Source: Bdellovibrionales bacterium (GTDB lineage Bacteria > Bdellovibrionota > Bdellovibrionia > Bdellovibrionales > JAGQZY01). From it: a stretch of 44,549 nt of DNA. The position numbers and the translations under genes are program-made. Shown one piece after another: positions 15,144 through 25,087 of this stretch (its first letter is position 1; the number at the start of each line of letters is the position of its first letter). Below the pieces are notes generated by a model that saw only the letters and a list, made by a program, of their open reading frames with translations, did no database searches and was not told where the DNA came from. The DNA is taken from NCBI GenBank assembly GCA_020435205.1, contig JAGQZY010000010.1, forward strand, positions 1 through 44,549, read 5' to 3'.

Positions 15144-16751
15144 ATGCCGGTTCTCAATAGCCAATTGGATGTGCAATCCTCTCAGTACCAATCCAATTTT
15201 CAAAGTATGCAAAATTTGGTGGATGAATTTAAAGCCAGAGTCCAACAAGTCAAATTGGGAGGCGGGGAGCAGGCCATGGAGCGCCATCGTTCCCGAGGTA
15301 AACTGACCGCCCGTGAGCGCATTGATGCACTGATTGATCCTGGTTCGGCCTTTTTGGAACTTTCCACTTTGGCGGCCTGGGATATGTACGGTGGTTCAGT
15401 ATCTTCCGCAGGTGTTGTTACGGGCATAGGTGTTATCCATCAGCAAGAGTGCATGCTTGTTGCTAATGATGCCACTGTGAAAGGGGGAACCTATTTCCCT
15501 TTAACGGTGAAAAAGCACTTGCGCGCTCAAGAAATTGCCATGGAAAATGCACTGCCTTGCATTTATTTAGTGGATAGTGGTGGCGCCTTTCTGCCAATGC
15601 AGGATGAGGTCTTTCCAGATCGAGATCACTTCGGCAGAATCTTTTATAATCAAGCGCAGATGTCGGCACAAAATATTCCTCAGGTTGCGGTGGTGATGGG
15701 GAGTTGTACCGCAGGAGGAGCCTATGTTCCGGCCATGAGTGATGAAAATATTATCGTCAAAGGCAATGGAACGATTTTCCTCGGTGGCCCACCCTTGGTG
15801 AGAGCGGCCACTGGAGAAGAGGTGAGTGCTGAAGACTTAGGAGGGGCACAAGTCCACAGTTATACATCTGGTGTGACTGATCATATTGCCGAAAACGACG
15901 AGCATGCGCTACAGATTTGCCGAGATATCGTGAGCCACCTTAATCGTAAGAAAAAGTCTCCACTTTTAATGAAGGCTAATGAAAACCCTATCTACTCCGC
16001 GGATGAACTTTACGGTGTGATATCTGCGGACTCTCGCATTCCCTTTGACGTCAAAGAGGTCATTGCAAGAATCGTTGACGGTAGTGATTTTCACGAATTC
16101 AAAAGCGGGTATGGTTCCACGTTAGTGACAGGCTTTGCCCACATTTGGGGAATGCCAATAGGGATTGTCGCTAACAATGGCGTTTTATTTAGTGAGTCTG
16201 CAATGAAGGCTGCCCATTTTATAGAACTTTGTGATCAGCGCAGGATTCCCCTCTTATTCCTGCAGAACATCACTGGTTTTATGGTGGGTAGGAAATATGA
16301 AAATGAGGGGATCGCCAAGCATGGGGCCAAGATGGTTATGGCTGTGAGCAACGCGAGTGTTCCCAAATTCACAGTTGTTATTGGTGGCTCTTATGGGGCT
16401 GGAAACTATGGTATGTGTGGGCGGGCCTATCAGCCCCGGCAACTTTGGATGTGGCCCAATGCAAAGATTTCAGTGATGGGTGGTGAACAAGCTGCCAATG
16501 TATTGTTGACGGTGAAGCTCGATCAGCTGGCAAAAAAGGGGGAGTCACTGTCCCAAAAACAACAAGATGAATTTAAAGCTCCCATTTTGGAAAAATATCA
16601 AAAAGAAAGCTCGGCTTATTATTCTTCGGCGCGACTATGGGACGATGGCATCATCGATCCCAAAGACACTCGTCGAGTGGTCGCTCTGGGTATGCAAGCA
16701 GCGTTGAATAAAGCGTGGGGGCCGATCCGCCACGGTGTTTTTCGAATGTAG
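15144..16751 (+). CDS. liuB: methylcrotonyl-CoA carboxylase beta (carboxyltransferase) subunit
   Basis: This 535-residue carboxyltransferase subunit moves CO2 from carboxybiotin to 3-methylcrotonyl-CoA in leucine breakdown. The length and sequence match the MCC-beta branch: [18 protein letters not shown] near the N-terminus, then [19 protein letters not shown], a [17 protein letters not shown] segment typical of MCC, and [15 protein letters not shown] for acyl-CoA binding. The C-terminal half has [16 protein letters not shown]. The start is ATG 15144, with AAGGAG 5 bases upstream. It is the first gene of a five-gene operon with 6 bases to the next gene. The alpha subunit functions are encoded by two separate genes downstream. 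Confidence 0.94.
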   Translation: MPVLNSQLDVQSSQYQSNFQSMQNLVDEFKARVQQVKLGGGEQAMERHRSRGKLTARERIDALIDPGSAFLELSTLAAWDMYGGSVSSAGVVTGIGVIHQQECMLVANDATVKGGTYFPLTVKKHLRAQEIAMENALPCIYLVDSGGAFLPMQDEVFPDRDHFGRIFYNQAQMSAQNIPQVAVVMGSCTAGGAYVPAMSDENIIVKGNGTIFLGGPPLVRAATGEEVSAEDLGGAQVHSYTSGVTDHIAENDEHALQICRDIVSHLNRKKKSPLLMKANENPIYSADELYGVISADSRIPFDVKEVIARIVDGSDFHEFKSGYGSTLVTGFAHIWGMPIGIVANNGVLFSESAMKAAHFIELCDQRRIPLLFLQNITGFMVGRKYENEGIAKHGAKMVMAVSNASVPKFTVVIGGSYGAGNYGMCGRAYQPRQLWMWPNAKISVMGGEQAANVLLTVKLDQLAKKGESLSQKQQDEFKAPILEKYQKESSAYYSSARLWDDGIIDPKDTRRVVALGMQAALNKAWGPIRHGVFRM

Positions 16752-16757
16752 GTTTGA

Positions 16758-17528
16758 ATGAAAACGATTGAGATTGCAAAAAATAATAAAATATCTGTTT
16801 TGACTTTGAAGCGCCCAGATGTTCGCAATGCTTTTGATGATGCGATGATTGCCGAACTCACGCAAGCTTTTCACGATTTGAAAAATGAAGAAAGCTGCCG
16901 AGTTTTAATTTTGCAAGGTGCTGGTGAGAGTTTTTGTGCAGGTGCCGACCTTAACTGGATGAAGAGCATGGCTCAGTTCTCACGCGAGGACAATTTGGAA
17001 GATTCTAGAAAGCTCCAACAGATGTTTGAAGCTTTGGCTCAGTTACCTATGCCAGTCATCGGCAAAATCCATGGTCACGCCATGGGAGGAGGCATGGGGC
17101 TTGTCGCTTTGTGTGACGTTGTCGCTGCTGTCGAAGGAACCAAATTCTGCTTTAGTGAAGTCCGATTGGGTATTGCACCTGCTGTGATCTCGCCTTATGT
17201 CGCCCGTAAGTTGAGTCGAAGTCAAATGCAGCGCTGGTTTTTAACCGCTGAAATTTTTGAAGCTGCACAGGCGGTAGACATGGGCTGGGCCCATGTCTAT
17301 GGTGATAGAGCTGCCGTCGATGAGTTTGTGGAAAACACGGCGGAAAAAATCAGCCGCAATGGGCCTTGTGCCGTCCGGGCCACAAAAAAAATAATTAACA
17401 AATTATTTGATGAGGGTGATGACATACATACACAAACCATCCAATGGATAGCGGATCTGCGCGTGAGTCCTGAGGGGCAAGAAGGAATGCAAGCCTTCTT
17501 TGAAAAACGAAAACCCAACTGGATATAA
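16758..17528 (+). CDS. liuC: enoyl-CoA hydratase family protein, probable methylglutaconyl-CoA hydratase
   Basis: This 256-residue crotonase-fold enzyme is predicted to hydrate 3-methylglutaconyl-CoA to HMG-CoA, the step between the carboxylase and HMG-CoA lyase encoded on either side. The oxyanion-hole motifs are ESFCAGADLNWM and GHAMGGGMGLVALCD, and SEVRLGIAPAVISPYV carries a conserved Glu. The family is clear. The exact substrate is inferred from the operon and from the MCC-type SEVRLGIAPAVISPYV signature common in liuC products. It starts 6 bases after liuB and ends 3 bases before the biotin carboxylase gene. Confidence 0.88.
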   Translation: MKTIEIAKNNKISVLTLKRPDVRNAFDDAMIAELTQAFHDLKNEESCRVLILQGAGESFCAGADLNWMKSMAQFSREDNLEDSRKLQQMFEALAQLPMPVIGKIHGHAMGGGMGLVALCDVVAAVEGTKFCFSEVRLGIAPAVISPYVARKLSRSQMQRWFLTAEIFEAAQAVDMGWAHVYGDRAAVDEFVENTAEKISRNGPCAVRATKKIINKLFDEGDDIHTQTIQWIADLRVSPEGQEGMQAFFEKRKPNWI

Positions 17529-17531
17529 TGA

Positions 17532-19013
17532 ATGATGAGTGATTTTACAAAAGTAGCTATAGCCAATCGAGGTGAAGTCGCCGTCCGCATTATCCGGGCC
17601 TGCCAAGAGTTGGGTTTACAAACGGTACTTCTTCATTCCAAGGCTGATGTAGGGAGTCGGGCCTACCGGTTGAGCGACCATTGCATTTGTATTGGTGATA
17701 GTCCGGTCGGGGAGAGCTATCTTTCTATTGAACGCAACATTGATGGGATCTTAGCTAGCGGTGCTGAGGCAGTCCACCCCGGTTTTGGCTTTCTTTCTGA
17801 GAATGCTGATTTTGCAAGGGTTCTTGAGCAAAAAGGGATTACATTTATCGGGCCTTCTGCTGATGTTATCGAAAAAATGGGCGATAAAATAGCTGCAAAA
17901 AAAATCATTGAAAAAGCAGGCCTTCCTACAGTTCCTGGTTACAATGGCGACGACCAATCCATTGATCATCTTATCAAAGAAGCAGAGAAGATAGGCTATC
18001 CTGTTATTGCCAAAGCCGCAGCCGGTGGCGGTGGGCGGGGCATGAAGGTCATAGAAAATAAATCGCAAGCCCGAGAGATGATCGAAGCTGCAAAGCGGGA
18101 GGGCCAAGCGGCTTTTGGGAGTGACAAGATTTTCCTGGAAAAGTATTTGAACAGGGCGAAGCATATAGAGGTTCAAATTTTTGGCGATCTTGCTGGCCAA
18201 GTGGTGCACCTTTTTGAAAGAGAATGCTCGATCCAACGTCGGCATCAAAAAATAATTGAAGAAGCCTTGTCCCCCTCTCTGGACCACAAGTTGCGAAACC
18301 AGCTGACCCATGCGGCGGTGACTCTAGCTAAAGAGGTGGGATATGTTGGCGCAGGTACAGTTGAGTTTTTAGTACAAGATGGTCAGTTTTATTTTCTAGA
18401 AATGAACACTCGGTTGCAGGTAGAGCATCCGGTCACTGAATTAGTTTTGGGTGTTGATCTTGTGAAGGCCCAGGTTTTAACCATGATGAATCGCTTTGCT
18501 GTATGGGATCAAGATATATTGGTGCCAAGAGGCCACGCCATCGAATGTCGAATTTATGCCGAAGATCCTTATACTGCCGGCATCCCTTCTACGGGAATTT
18601 TAGGTCATCAATATTGGCCTCAGGGCCCGGGAAGACGTTTTGAAGTGGCCTTTGATGAAGGCGACGAAGTCACCCCTTACTATGACTCTATGATTGCAAA
18701 AGCCATTGTTTGGGACGAAACTCGCAGTCGTGCCATCATGAAAATGCAAAGAGTTTTATCAGAAATTGTGCTGTTTGGTGTAAAAACCAATATTCCTCTT
18801 TTGCAACAAATGTTAGCCCATCCTGAGTTTATTGATGGGAGTTTTAACACCCAGTTTGTTAACTCGTATTTTGCTGAAGGCGCTATCCAGAGAGATCGTG
18901 AAAATTGGAAGGAGCAGCTGGCTCAAATCGCCTATCAGAAGGTGTCTGAAGCTCCTCATTCCAATAGCTCTTCGACTCTTTCGCCCTGGTCTCAGGACTG
19001 GAGGAATGTGTGA
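17532..19013 (+). CDS. liuD: biotin carboxylase component of methylcrotonyl-CoA carboxylase
   Basis: This 493-residue ATP-dependent enzyme carboxylates biotin. The N-terminal domain begins KVAIANRGEVAVRIIRACQ. The ATP-grasp domain has KAAAGGGGRGMKVI, ECSIQRRHQKIIEEAL and FLEMNTRLQVEHPVTE. The protein stops after the biotin carboxylase C-terminal domain. It lacks the roughly 150-200 residue BT linker and biotinyl domain that usual MCC alpha subunits (about 650-670 residues) carry. The missing biotinyl part is supplied by the next gene, which overlaps by 4 bases (GTGTGA). The start is ATG 17532, or the next codon ATG at 17535. The assignment to MCC rather than to acetyl- or propionyl-CoA carboxylase rests on the operon. 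Confidence 0.9.
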   Translation: MMSDFTKVAIANRGEVAVRIIRACQELGLQTVLLHSKADVGSRAYRLSDHCICIGDSPVGESYLSIERNIDGILASGAEAVHPGFGFLSENADFARVLEQKGITFIGPSADVIEKMGDKIAAKKIIEKAGLPTVPGYNGDDQSIDHLIKEAEKIGYPVIAKAAAGGGGRGMKVIENKSQAREMIEAAKREGQAAFGSDKIFLEKYLNRAKHIEVQIFGDLAGQVVHLFERECSIQRRHQKIIEEALSPSLDHKLRNQLTHAAVTLAKEVGYVGAGTVEFLVQDGQFYFLEMNTRLQVEHPVTELVLGVDLVKAQVLTMMNRFAVWDQDILVPRGHAIECRIYAEDPYTAGIPSTGILGHQYWPQGPGRRFEVAFDEGDEVTPYYDSMIAKAIVWDETRSRAIMKMQRVLSEIVLFGVKTNIPLLQQMLAHPEFIDGSFNTQFVNSYFAEGAIQRDRENWKEQLAQIAYQKVSEAPHSNSSSTLSPWSQDWRNV

Positions 19014-19387
19014 AGAAGTTGATCTTGGAAATTGATGGTGTGGAAAGGTCTGCTTGGGTGCAAAAAGTGGCTGGGATATTATGGGTTCATTGCGATGGGG
19101 GAACTTTTTCTTATACTCCACCGAAGCAGAAGTTGGGTGGGTCGATGATAGAATCCTCAGACCCAAGCAAAATAAAAGCTCCTATGCCTGGAAAAATAAT
19201 TAAGGTCAATAAGGCGTCGGGCGACATAGTCAAAGAGGGTGAGGTTGTTGTGGTTATGGAGGCCATGAAAATGGAATACACCTTAAAAGCCGAAGCCAAG
19301 GGCCAAATTACTAAGGTCTATGCCACGGCTGGGGATCAGGTCACGCTTGGATCCATGCTTATTGAACTGGAGGTTGCCGATGCCTAG
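19010..19387 (+). CDS. biotin carboxyl carrier protein of methylcrotonyl-CoA carboxylase
   Basis: This 125-residue protein carries the biotin that shuttles CO2 between the carboxylase and carboxyltransferase. The C-terminal biotinyl domain (about residues 54-123) has PMPGKIIKV and the biotinylation site EAMKME with Lys87. The first ~45 residues probably correspond to part of the BT linker that normally joins the two halves of MCC alpha. The GTG start overlaps the stop of the biotin carboxylase gene as GTGTGA, and its own stop overlaps the HMG-CoA lyase start by 8 bases. This is therefore a naturally split MCC alpha rather than a frameshift artefact, though a check on related genomes would be worthwhile. 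Confidence 0.88.
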   Translation: MKKLILEIDGVERSAWVQKVAGILWVHCDGGTFSYTPPKQKLGGSMIESSDPSKIKAPMPGKIIKVNKASGDIVKEGEVVVVMEAMKMEYTLKAEAKGQITKVYATAGDQVTLGSMLIELEVADA

Positions 19388-20285
19388 AGTCCAAATCATT
19401 GAAATGAGCTTGCGAGATGGTTTGCAAAATGAGGTGACTCATTTATCTGTAGGACAACGGTTTTCTTTGATCAAAAAGCTAAATGATGCTGGTATTCGCC
19501 GCATGGAAATTGGAGCCTTTGTCTCGCCAACCTGGGTTCCACAAATGAGCGAATCGGGAAAATTGATCAAAAAGGTTTTGCGAGCACAGAAGATGCGTCG
19601 CTTGCATAAAGAAACCCACTTTTCTGCTTTGGTGCCCAATAGGAAGGGGCTGGAAACGGCTCTTGAATCGGGAATTAAAGAAATCGCCGTTTTTGGAGCC
19701 GCGAGTGAGACTTTTTCTCAAAGAAACATTAATTGTTCTATTTCTCAAAGCTTGAAGAAATTTGAAGAGGTTATCAAAGAGGCCCGTGCCAATAAAATTA
19801 AAGTGAGAGGGTATTTGAGCACTGTCTTTGGCTGTCCTTACGAAGGGGCGGTCTCGCAAGCCAAAGTGATTAAGTTGGTTGAGAAATATTTAGCCATGGG
19901 AGTGTACGAGATTTCCCTTGGGGATACTATTGGTGTCGCGACTCCAAAACAGGTTCGTGAAATTTTAAATAAAGTTTTAAAAATGTCTAACAGCTCTAAA
20001 ATTGCTATGCACTTCCACGATACTAGGGGTACGGCTATCGCAAATATTCTGGCTAGTCTTGACCTTGGGATTCGCAAATTTGACACGAGTCTCGGTGGTT
20101 TGGGGGGGTGTCCCTATGCTCCTGGCGCCGCCGGCAACGTAGCGACAGAGGACGTTGTTTATATGCTTCACGGAATGGGTTATACGACTGGCCTCGATTT
20201 ACAAAAACTGATCAAAACCACACAGTGGATGAGTCGGCAGGTCGGAAGACAACTTCCATCAAAATTAAGTCTGACAGGTGGCTAA
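19380..20285 (+). CDS. liuE: hydroxymethylglutaryl-CoA lyase
   Basis: This 301-residue lyase splits HMG-CoA to acetyl-CoA and acetoacetate, the last step of leucine degradation. The TIM-barrel metal-binding motif is [12 protein letters not shown] at the N-terminus, HFHDTRGTA supplies further metal ligands, and [19 protein letters not shown] carries the family signature cysteine. I chose ATG 19380, because GGAGG lies 6 bases upstream and the protein then begins [13 protein letters not shown], as in known lyases. It overlaps the carrier gene by 8 bases. The stop overlaps the convergent panD stop by 4 bases (20282-20285). It is also known as mvaB. Confidence 0.95.
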   Translation: MPRVQIIEMSLRDGLQNEVTHLSVGQRFSLIKKLNDAGIRRMEIGAFVSPTWVPQMSESGKLIKKVLRAQKMRRLHKETHFSALVPNRKGLETALESGIKEIAVFGAASETFSQRNINCSISQSLKKFEEVIKEARANKIKVRGYLSTVFGCPYEGAVSQAKVIKLVEKYLAMGVYEISLGDTIGVATPKQVREILNKVLKMSNSSKIAMHFHDTRGTAIANILASLDLGIRKFDTSLGGLGGCPYAPGAAGNVATEDVVYMLHGMGYTTGLDLQKLIKTTQWMSRQVGRQLPSKLSLTGG

Positions 20286-20638
20286 AGATCTTGTAAATTT
20301 TTAGCTTTGTTTGCGCTATCCACCAAAACAACCTTGGGTTTATAAGCTTTAGCCTGAACGGTATCCATAGTCGTATAAGAGACGATGATGACAATATCGC
20401 CACGATGCACATGGCGGGCGGCAGCACCATTGAGGCAAATTTGCCCATCATCTCCAGGTATCACATAGGTAGAAAACCTTGCACCATTGTTACAATTGTA
20501 AATGTCGACTTTTTCATTTTCCAAAAGATCAGCCATCTCCATTAATTTTCGATCAATCGTTATTGATCCTTCATAGGAGAGATCTGCATCAGTCACAGTC
20601 GCGCGGTGAATTTTAGATTTCATCATGGTTCTTTGCAT
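20282..20638 (-). CDS. panD: aspartate 1-decarboxylase
   Basis: This 118-residue pyruvoyl enzyme makes beta-alanine from aspartate for pantothenate. The self-cleavage site YEGS places Gly24-Ser25 exactly as in E. coli PanD when ATG 20638 is used, which supports this start over the GTG at 20644. AAGGAG is 5 bases upstream of that ATG. Other family motifs are [14 protein letters not shown] and [16 protein letters not shown]. It is the last gene of the pantothenate/CoA operon, 9 bases after coaX, and meets the liu operon tail-to-tail with a 4-base overlap. Confidence 0.96.
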   Translation of the reverse strand: MQRTMMKSKIHRATVTDADLSYEGSITIDRKLMEMADLLENEKVDIYNCNNGARFSTYVIPGDDGQICLNGAAARHVHRGDIVIIVSYTTMDTVQAKAYKPKVVLVDSANKAKNLQDL

Positions 20639-20647
20639 TTTCACTCC

Positions 20648-21424
20648 TTACATGTTTAGCTTTAATGAGAGGTAAAGCCCCTTCAAAGCCAAGTCGCTAA
20701 TCGTTTGGTCAAAAAGTTGAACTTTTTCAAATAGGCTTGAAAAGCCACCCGTACCAATGACTAAGGGTTTGTCATCGCCAGACCATCCTTCTTGCTGGGC
20801 AATTTCTTGCACCATCCCTTTAACCATTTGCATCTGACCAAAAAACAAACCGGACTGGATGCTTTCGACAGTAGTGCGACCAATCACCGATGGAGGTTGT
20901 GTGATTTCCACGCTGGGAAGTTTGGCAGTTTGAGATTCTAAAGCTTTCATTGACATGCGAACACCAGGAAGGATCGATCCGCCCAAGTACTCTTTATTTT
21001 TATTAATGACACAAATTGTGGTGGCTGTGCCAAAATCGACAATGATAATATTTTTATTGGGATAAAGGTGGCAGGCAGCTACTGAGTTGGCGATTCGATC
21101 TGCACCGACTTCTAAGGGGTTACGGTATTTAATTTTAAGTCCTGTTTTAACCCCTGCTTGTAAGACAAAAGGGTTTTTTTCAAAATATTTTAAGCAAGCG
21201 CTTCTTAAAGAATAAAGGACATCAGGAACCACTGTGCAAATGGAGATCTTTTCAATGCCCGACGGGTCAATGTGATTTTCTCTCAAAACCGATTTGAGAA
21301 AGAGCCCATATTCATCTGATGAGGACGGGCTTTGCGAAGTTTTGCGAAACTGCATGAGGAGTTCATCTTCGTTAAAAACACCACCATGTATTTGGGTGTT
21401 ACCAACATCAAGGCACAAGATCAT
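20648..21424 (-). CDS. coaX: type III pantothenate kinase
   Basis: This 258-residue kinase phosphorylates pantothenate, the first step of CoA synthesis. The ASKHA-fold motifs are present: phosphate-1 loop [26 protein letters not shown] and [11 protein letters not shown]. Type III kinases are not feedback-inhibited by CoA. The ATG at 21424 lies inside the end of coaBC (17-base overlap), so the two are translationally coupled. Confidence 0.96.
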   Translation of the reverse strand: MILCLDVGNTQIHGGVFNEDELLMQFRKTSQSPSSSDEYGLFLKSVLRENHIDPSGIEKISICTVVPDVLYSLRSACLKYFEKNPFVLQAGVKTGLKIKYRNPLEVGADRIANSVAACHLYPNKNIIIVDFGTATTICVINKNKEYLGGSILPGVRMSMKALESQTAKLPSVEITQPPSVIGRTTVESIQSGLFFGQMQMVKGMVQEIAQQEGWSGDDKPLVIGTGGFSSLFEKVQLFDQTISDLALKGLYLSLKLNM

Positions 21425-22652
21425 GGCTTACCTCATGAGTTTTCGAGTTTAATAATTCAGACAAGGTTTCTGATAGGGATTCTGTAGAATTTAGCTTCTT
21501 TTGCTCGCCGGCGTTTGAAGTGAGCAAATAGTTACGCACTCCTTTATTAATATCTGTCATATCGTTATGGACCACATAGTCGACACCACCTTTATCAAAT
21601 AGGCGGAAAATGGCTTTGGCTTGCTCTTCTTTACTTTCTGTAGAGGTGAGTTTAAATCCCACCACAACGGGATCACCCGAAAACAGATCTTTAAGTTTAG
21701 GTAAAATCTTTTCATTGCGAGTCAGGCGGATGGAGATATTGTCATGTTCAGAGCTCATCTTTTCAAGACCAGGCTGCACTTCTCCGTCAGGGGTTTCGAT
21801 ACTCGCAATTGAGTAATCACTGATGGCCGCCGCATGAACAATCAAATCAAAGGGCTTGGATTGAGCTAAAGCTCTTAAGGTGTTGCGAATTTCACGAAAA
21901 CTTTCATAGGTGTCCACTTTAACGTCACTTTTTGGCATCACCGCGTATTTACTGGTCAACAAAAGAACTTTATGCCCTCTCTCGTGGAGAGCGTCTGCAA
22001 TTTCAGCTCCTGTCTTGCCTGTACTCATATTGGTCAAGGTTCTTACACCGTCAATGGTTTCCCGAGTTCCGCCAGCAGTGATCAAAATTCGTTTCTGTAG
22101 CGGGGACTCATCAGAAAATTGAGAGTCCACAAAAGCAACGGCTTTCTCTGGAGTAAGAAGTCTCCCCTCTCCCACTTCGCCGCAAGCAAGCGAGCCCTCT
22201 TCGCTGGGAAGCAGGTGGCAGCCCCATTGCTTCAAAGTTTCTAAAGATCGAAGAGTGGCGGGATGAAAAAGCATGCGCGTATTCATAGCCGGAGCTATCA
22301 AAAATGGTTTTTTAAAATCAAAAGCAAGAAAAAAAGAGTGCAGTAGGCCTTCGCCAATTCCAGCAGCAAAGCCATTGATATGATTCGCCGTGGCTGGATA
22401 GACAATGGCAAGATCACACCACTGTCCAAGCTCTATATGGGCCATAAGAGACTCCGGTGAGAAATCGTCTTGGTAAACTGGGGACTGGCTGAGAGCTTGC
22501 AGAGAAGTTTTGCTGATAAATTTTTCTCCACTGGGTGTCAGGATCACTCGTACTTGATGCCCTCTTTTTTTCAAAAGGGAAATGAAATCACAAGCCTTAT
22601 AGGCGGCAATAGAGCCAGAGACCGCCACTACAATTTTTTTAGATAGGGACAT
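21408..22652 (-). CDS. coaBC: bifunctional phosphopantothenoylcysteine decarboxylase / phosphopantothenate-cysteine ligase
   Basis: This 414-residue bifunctional enzyme adds cysteine to 4'-phosphopantothenate (CoaB) and decarboxylates the product (CoaC). The N-terminal flavoprotein half shows [15 protein letters not shown], the substrate motif APAMNTRM and the catalytic-cysteine region [10 protein letters not shown]. The C-terminal ligase half starts [27 protein letters not shown]. The length is normal. It overlaps panC by 14 bases and coaX by 17. Confidence 0.96.
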   Translation of the reverse strand: MSLSKKIVVAVSGSIAAYKACDFISLLKKRGHQVRVILTPSGEKFISKTSLQALSQSPVYQDDFSPESLMAHIELGQWCDLAIVYPATANHINGFAAGIGEGLLHSFFLAFDFKKPFLIAPAMNTRMLFHPATLRSLETLKQWGCHLLPSEEGSLACGEVGEGRLLTPEKAVAFVDSQFSDESPLQKRILITAGGTRETIDGVRTLTNMSTGKTGAEIADALHERGHKVLLLTSKYAVMPKSDVKVDTYESFREIRNTLRALAQSKPFDLIVHAAAISDYSIASIETPDGEVQPGLEKMSSEHDNISIRLTRNEKILPKLKDLFSGDPVVVGFKLTSTESKEEQAKAIFRLFDKGGVDYVVHNDMTDINKGVRNYLLTSNAGEQKKLNSTESLSETLSELLNSKTHEVSHDLVP

Positions 22653-23397
22653 TGTCTATTAACCTCACATTTTCTACATGAACTGCGCCAAAACGACGAT
22701 GCCACTCCTCTTGCAGATACTCCACTTGGATATTCTCGTTTTTAAGATCCTGCATGATTTCATTGAGAGGCTTTGATTGCGCCAAAAGTTTTGCAAACTT
22801 CCGGGCGCTTTCTATCCCTTGTGGACTCAATCTTTGGTTGCGAGAACTTAAGGCCAATCCTTTTTCATCCCTGGCAATGGGGCAGGGGATGATTTCAGTA
22901 GGAATGAAAAAGGCCCTACAAAGCCCTTGAATGAGCTTAAGCTGTTGGTAGTCCTTCTCGCCAAAATAGGCTCGATGGGCTTGACTGATCATCAATAGTT
23001 TTAAAACGATGGTAAGCACTCCGTCAAAATGACCAGGACGTTCCTTTCCACAAAGGATTTTACTGTTTTTATCTTCATGCACCCGATAGCCATAATTTTC
23101 GGGATAAATATTTTCAAAGCTAGGAAGCAACACAAAATCAACACCCACTTCCGAAAGAAGACCCAGGTCTTTTTCGAGATGAGTTGGGTATTTTTTTAAA
23201 TCTTCTTCGTTATTAAACTGGGTGGGGTTTAAAAATATACTCACCACCACTTTGTCGTTCTCTGTCTTAGCCTTTTCAACTAAGGAAAGGTGGCCAGCAT
23301 GTAAGGCGCCCATAGTTGGAACAAAGCCAATAGAAAAGCTTTTTCCAAGCTCAATGAAAATTTTCTGTGCTTCTTGCATATTTTCAAAAAAGGTCAT
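22639..23397 (-). CDS. panC: pantothenate synthetase
   Basis: This 252-residue ligase joins pantoate and beta-alanine using ATP. The HIGH-type motif is FVPTMGALHAGHLSLV, with NPTQFNNEEDLKKYP for pantoate and ATP binding and the KMSKS-like ALSSRNQRLS. It is about 30 residues shorter than most PanC proteins, mainly at the C-terminus, and the catalytic domain is intact. ATG 23397 overlaps the panB stop as ATGA. Confidence 0.96.
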   Translation of the reverse strand: MTFFENMQEAQKIFIELGKSFSIGFVPTMGALHAGHLSLVEKAKTENDKVVVSIFLNPTQFNNEEDLKKYPTHLEKDLGLLSEVGVDFVLLPSFENIYPENYGYRVHEDKNSKILCGKERPGHFDGVLTIVLKLLMISQAHRAYFGEKDYQQLKLIQGLCRAFFIPTEIIPCPIARDEKGLALSSRNQRLSPQGIESARKFAKLLAQSKPLNEIMQDLKNENIQVEYLQEEWHRRFGAVHVENVRLIDNVPI

Positions 23398-24179
23398 TGG
23401 AAACTCTCCTGCTCACTAGGGAACTGTCTTGCATGCACAGAAACAATGTAATTTCCCAGGGCTTCGCGCATCCAAGCCTCTCCGTTAGCAAAATGTCTAA
23501 CAAACTTAGGTTTGAAACCAGGATTCAAGCCTAATAAATCTTGGATGACTAAAACTTGGCCATCACAGTCGGGACCAGCACCAATACCAATTGTAGGGAT
23601 TGAGATACCCTCTGTAATTTTTTTAGCAAGAAGACTGGGGACACACTCAAGGACCAAAGCTCTGCAGCCTAAATCTGTTAATTTTTGAGCAGACTGTTTT
23701 AATGCAAGAGCCTGAGCTTCCTCTCGCCCCTGAACTTTGTATCCACCCAATTGATGAACATATTGGGGAGTCAGGCCAATGTGACCAACGACCGGCACAC
23801 CAGAGTTGACCACGTATTTAATAATCTTTTCTTCACCGGGCGGGGTTTCTATTTTGACAGCATCAGCACCCGCTTTCATCAAAAGATCCACGGTTTTCAT
23901 TAAATGCTTTTTACCCTTGCGGTGGCTAAGGAAAGGAAGGTCAACAACAATAGGCTTCCCAGTTTTTGCTCTTGCTACAGCTGCTGCGTGGAGGGCCATC
24001 ATATCCTCGGTAGCGTGAACAGTGCTATCGAAGCCATGCACGACCATAGACAGGCTATCTCCGACCAATAGTATGTCGATATCGGTGTCAGCTAAAATCC
24101 TAGCTGTCCAATGATCATAGCAGGTGACCATAGATATCTTTTTGTCCCCTTTTTTAAATTTTTCAAAGTTCAGCATCAT
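23394..24179 (-). CDS. panB: 3-methyl-2-oxobutanoate hydroxymethyltransferase
   Basis: This 261-residue TIM-barrel enzyme adds a hydroxymethyl group from methylene-tetrahydrofolate to 2-oxoisovalerate, giving ketopantoate. Family motifs include MVTCYDHWTARILADTDID, the metal-binding VGDSLSMVVHG and GIGAGPDCDGQVLV. Two ATG codons lie in a row at 24179 and 24176. The 5' end overlaps the preceding Rossmann-protein gene by 17 bases. Confidence 0.96.
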   Translation of the reverse strand: MMLNFEKFKKGDKKISMVTCYDHWTARILADTDIDILLVGDSLSMVVHGFDSTVHATEDMMALHAAAVARAKTGKPIVVDLPFLSHRKGKKHLMKTVDLLMKAGADAVKIETPPGEEKIIKYVVNSGVPVVGHIGLTPQYVHQLGGYKVQGREEAQALALKQSAQKLTDLGCRALVLECVPSLLAKKITEGISIPTIGIGAGPDCDGQVLVIQDLLGLNPGFKPKFVRHFANGEAWMREALGNYIVSVHARQFPSEQESFQ

Positions 24180-24921
24180 TAAAATCCTCGCGGGGTTTTA
24201 ACTCTTCGGAAGGTTTCACCTTGAGAGCCAGTTTTTGCAAGTCATTGTAAATAGATAAAAGGTCATGGCCCTCGAGTGCATGGGTATTTTTAGTGACCGT
24301 GATAAAGTCATCGCGAAACCAAGGGCCGGTCAAGCGACCTTCGCTATTGCTAATCAAGTTTTCAGCAACCTGGCATAAATAGGGATTCAGCGCCGAAGGA
24401 TCAATTCCAATTTTTTCAAACTCAAGAGCAGCAAGTTCCCAAAGCACAGTGGTGCCATTGCCGGTGAGAACACAAAGGCTATGATAAAGCGCTTTGTTTT
24501 GTAGAGAGATTTGGTGATAGGGGTTTTTCCAATTGGGAAAGAGTTCACGAAACTTCTCGGGAGCCTCACAGCCCACAAAAGAAATGCTGTTATAGTAGTG
24601 AGGTTGATAAAGCTGGTGAGAAAAGGTCATCAAGGGGTGAAAGCCAAGCAAACCCTCAAAGTGATGGGCGCCAGAGAAGTGGACCCAGGTTTGTTCTGGC
24701 TTCTGGTGTTCAGAAAAAAAATTTTGGATCTCGTTGTCTTTTATGGCGAGTAAAACGACCGGGGCAGAGCGCAGGGCATTTTTTAGCTGCTTTTCCGTTT
24801 GATGAGAGCGCTGCCAACTGAGAATGCGATGGCCGCAATACTTGAGATAAAAGGAAAGGTGTTTAGCCAAGCGGCCACCACCAATCACTAAATAGTCAAA
24901 ATTTGAAGGTACCTGTCCCAT
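24163..24921 (-). CDS. Rossmann/DUF2520 protein, probable ketopantoate reductase
   Basis: This 252-residue protein has an N-terminal NAD(P)-binding Rossmann fold (YLVIGGGRLAKHLSFYL) and a C-terminal all-helical domain of the DUF2520 type. It is the first gene of an operon with panB, panC, coaBC, coaX and panD. The only missing step of pantothenate synthesis is ketopantoate reduction, and no panE or ilvC is nearby, so this protein is the obvious candidate. The alternative reductase PanG described in Francisella has, as I recall, similar architecture. I chose ATG 24921 because GAGGA is 7 bases upstream; the frame extends to a TTG at 24927. The function is inferred from context. Confidence 0.75.
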   Translation of the reverse strand: MGQVPSNFDYLVIGGGRLAKHLSFYLKYCGHRILSWQRSHQTEKQLKNALRSAPVVLLAIKDNEIQNFFSEHQKPEQTWVHFSGAHHFEGLLGFHPLMTFSHQLYQPHYYNSISFVGCEAPEKFRELFPNWKNPYHQISLQNKALYHSLCVLTGNGTTVLWELAALEFEKIGIDPSALNPYLCQVAENLISNSEGRLTGPWFRDDFITVTKNTHALEGHDLLSIYNDLQKLALKVKPSEELKPREDFNDAEL

Positions 24922-25036
24922 GATCAAGTCCTCATTCCTCTACGCCTGAGTTCGCGCTTTCAGCTATCGGGCCCCAGGCTCCAATGCTTCGATTTGCGGC
25001 GTGGTCCCAAATTAGGGGGCGCCGAGGGGAATCACA

Positions 25037-25078
25037 ACACACGGTGTGTAAACTTGGCTTTAGGGGCTTTAAACCCTA
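25037..25078. promoter_or_regulatory. paired inverted repeats before the 25088 gene
   Basis: ACACAC-G-GTGTGT (25037-25049) and TAGGG-N8-CCCTA (25061-25078) lie in the 166-base divergent region between the pantothenate operon and the next gene, just before its AAAGGAG ribosome binding site. They could be operators or a leader hairpin. No clear promoter consensus was found on either strand. Confidence 0.25.
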
Positions 25079-25087
25079 AAAGGAGCT

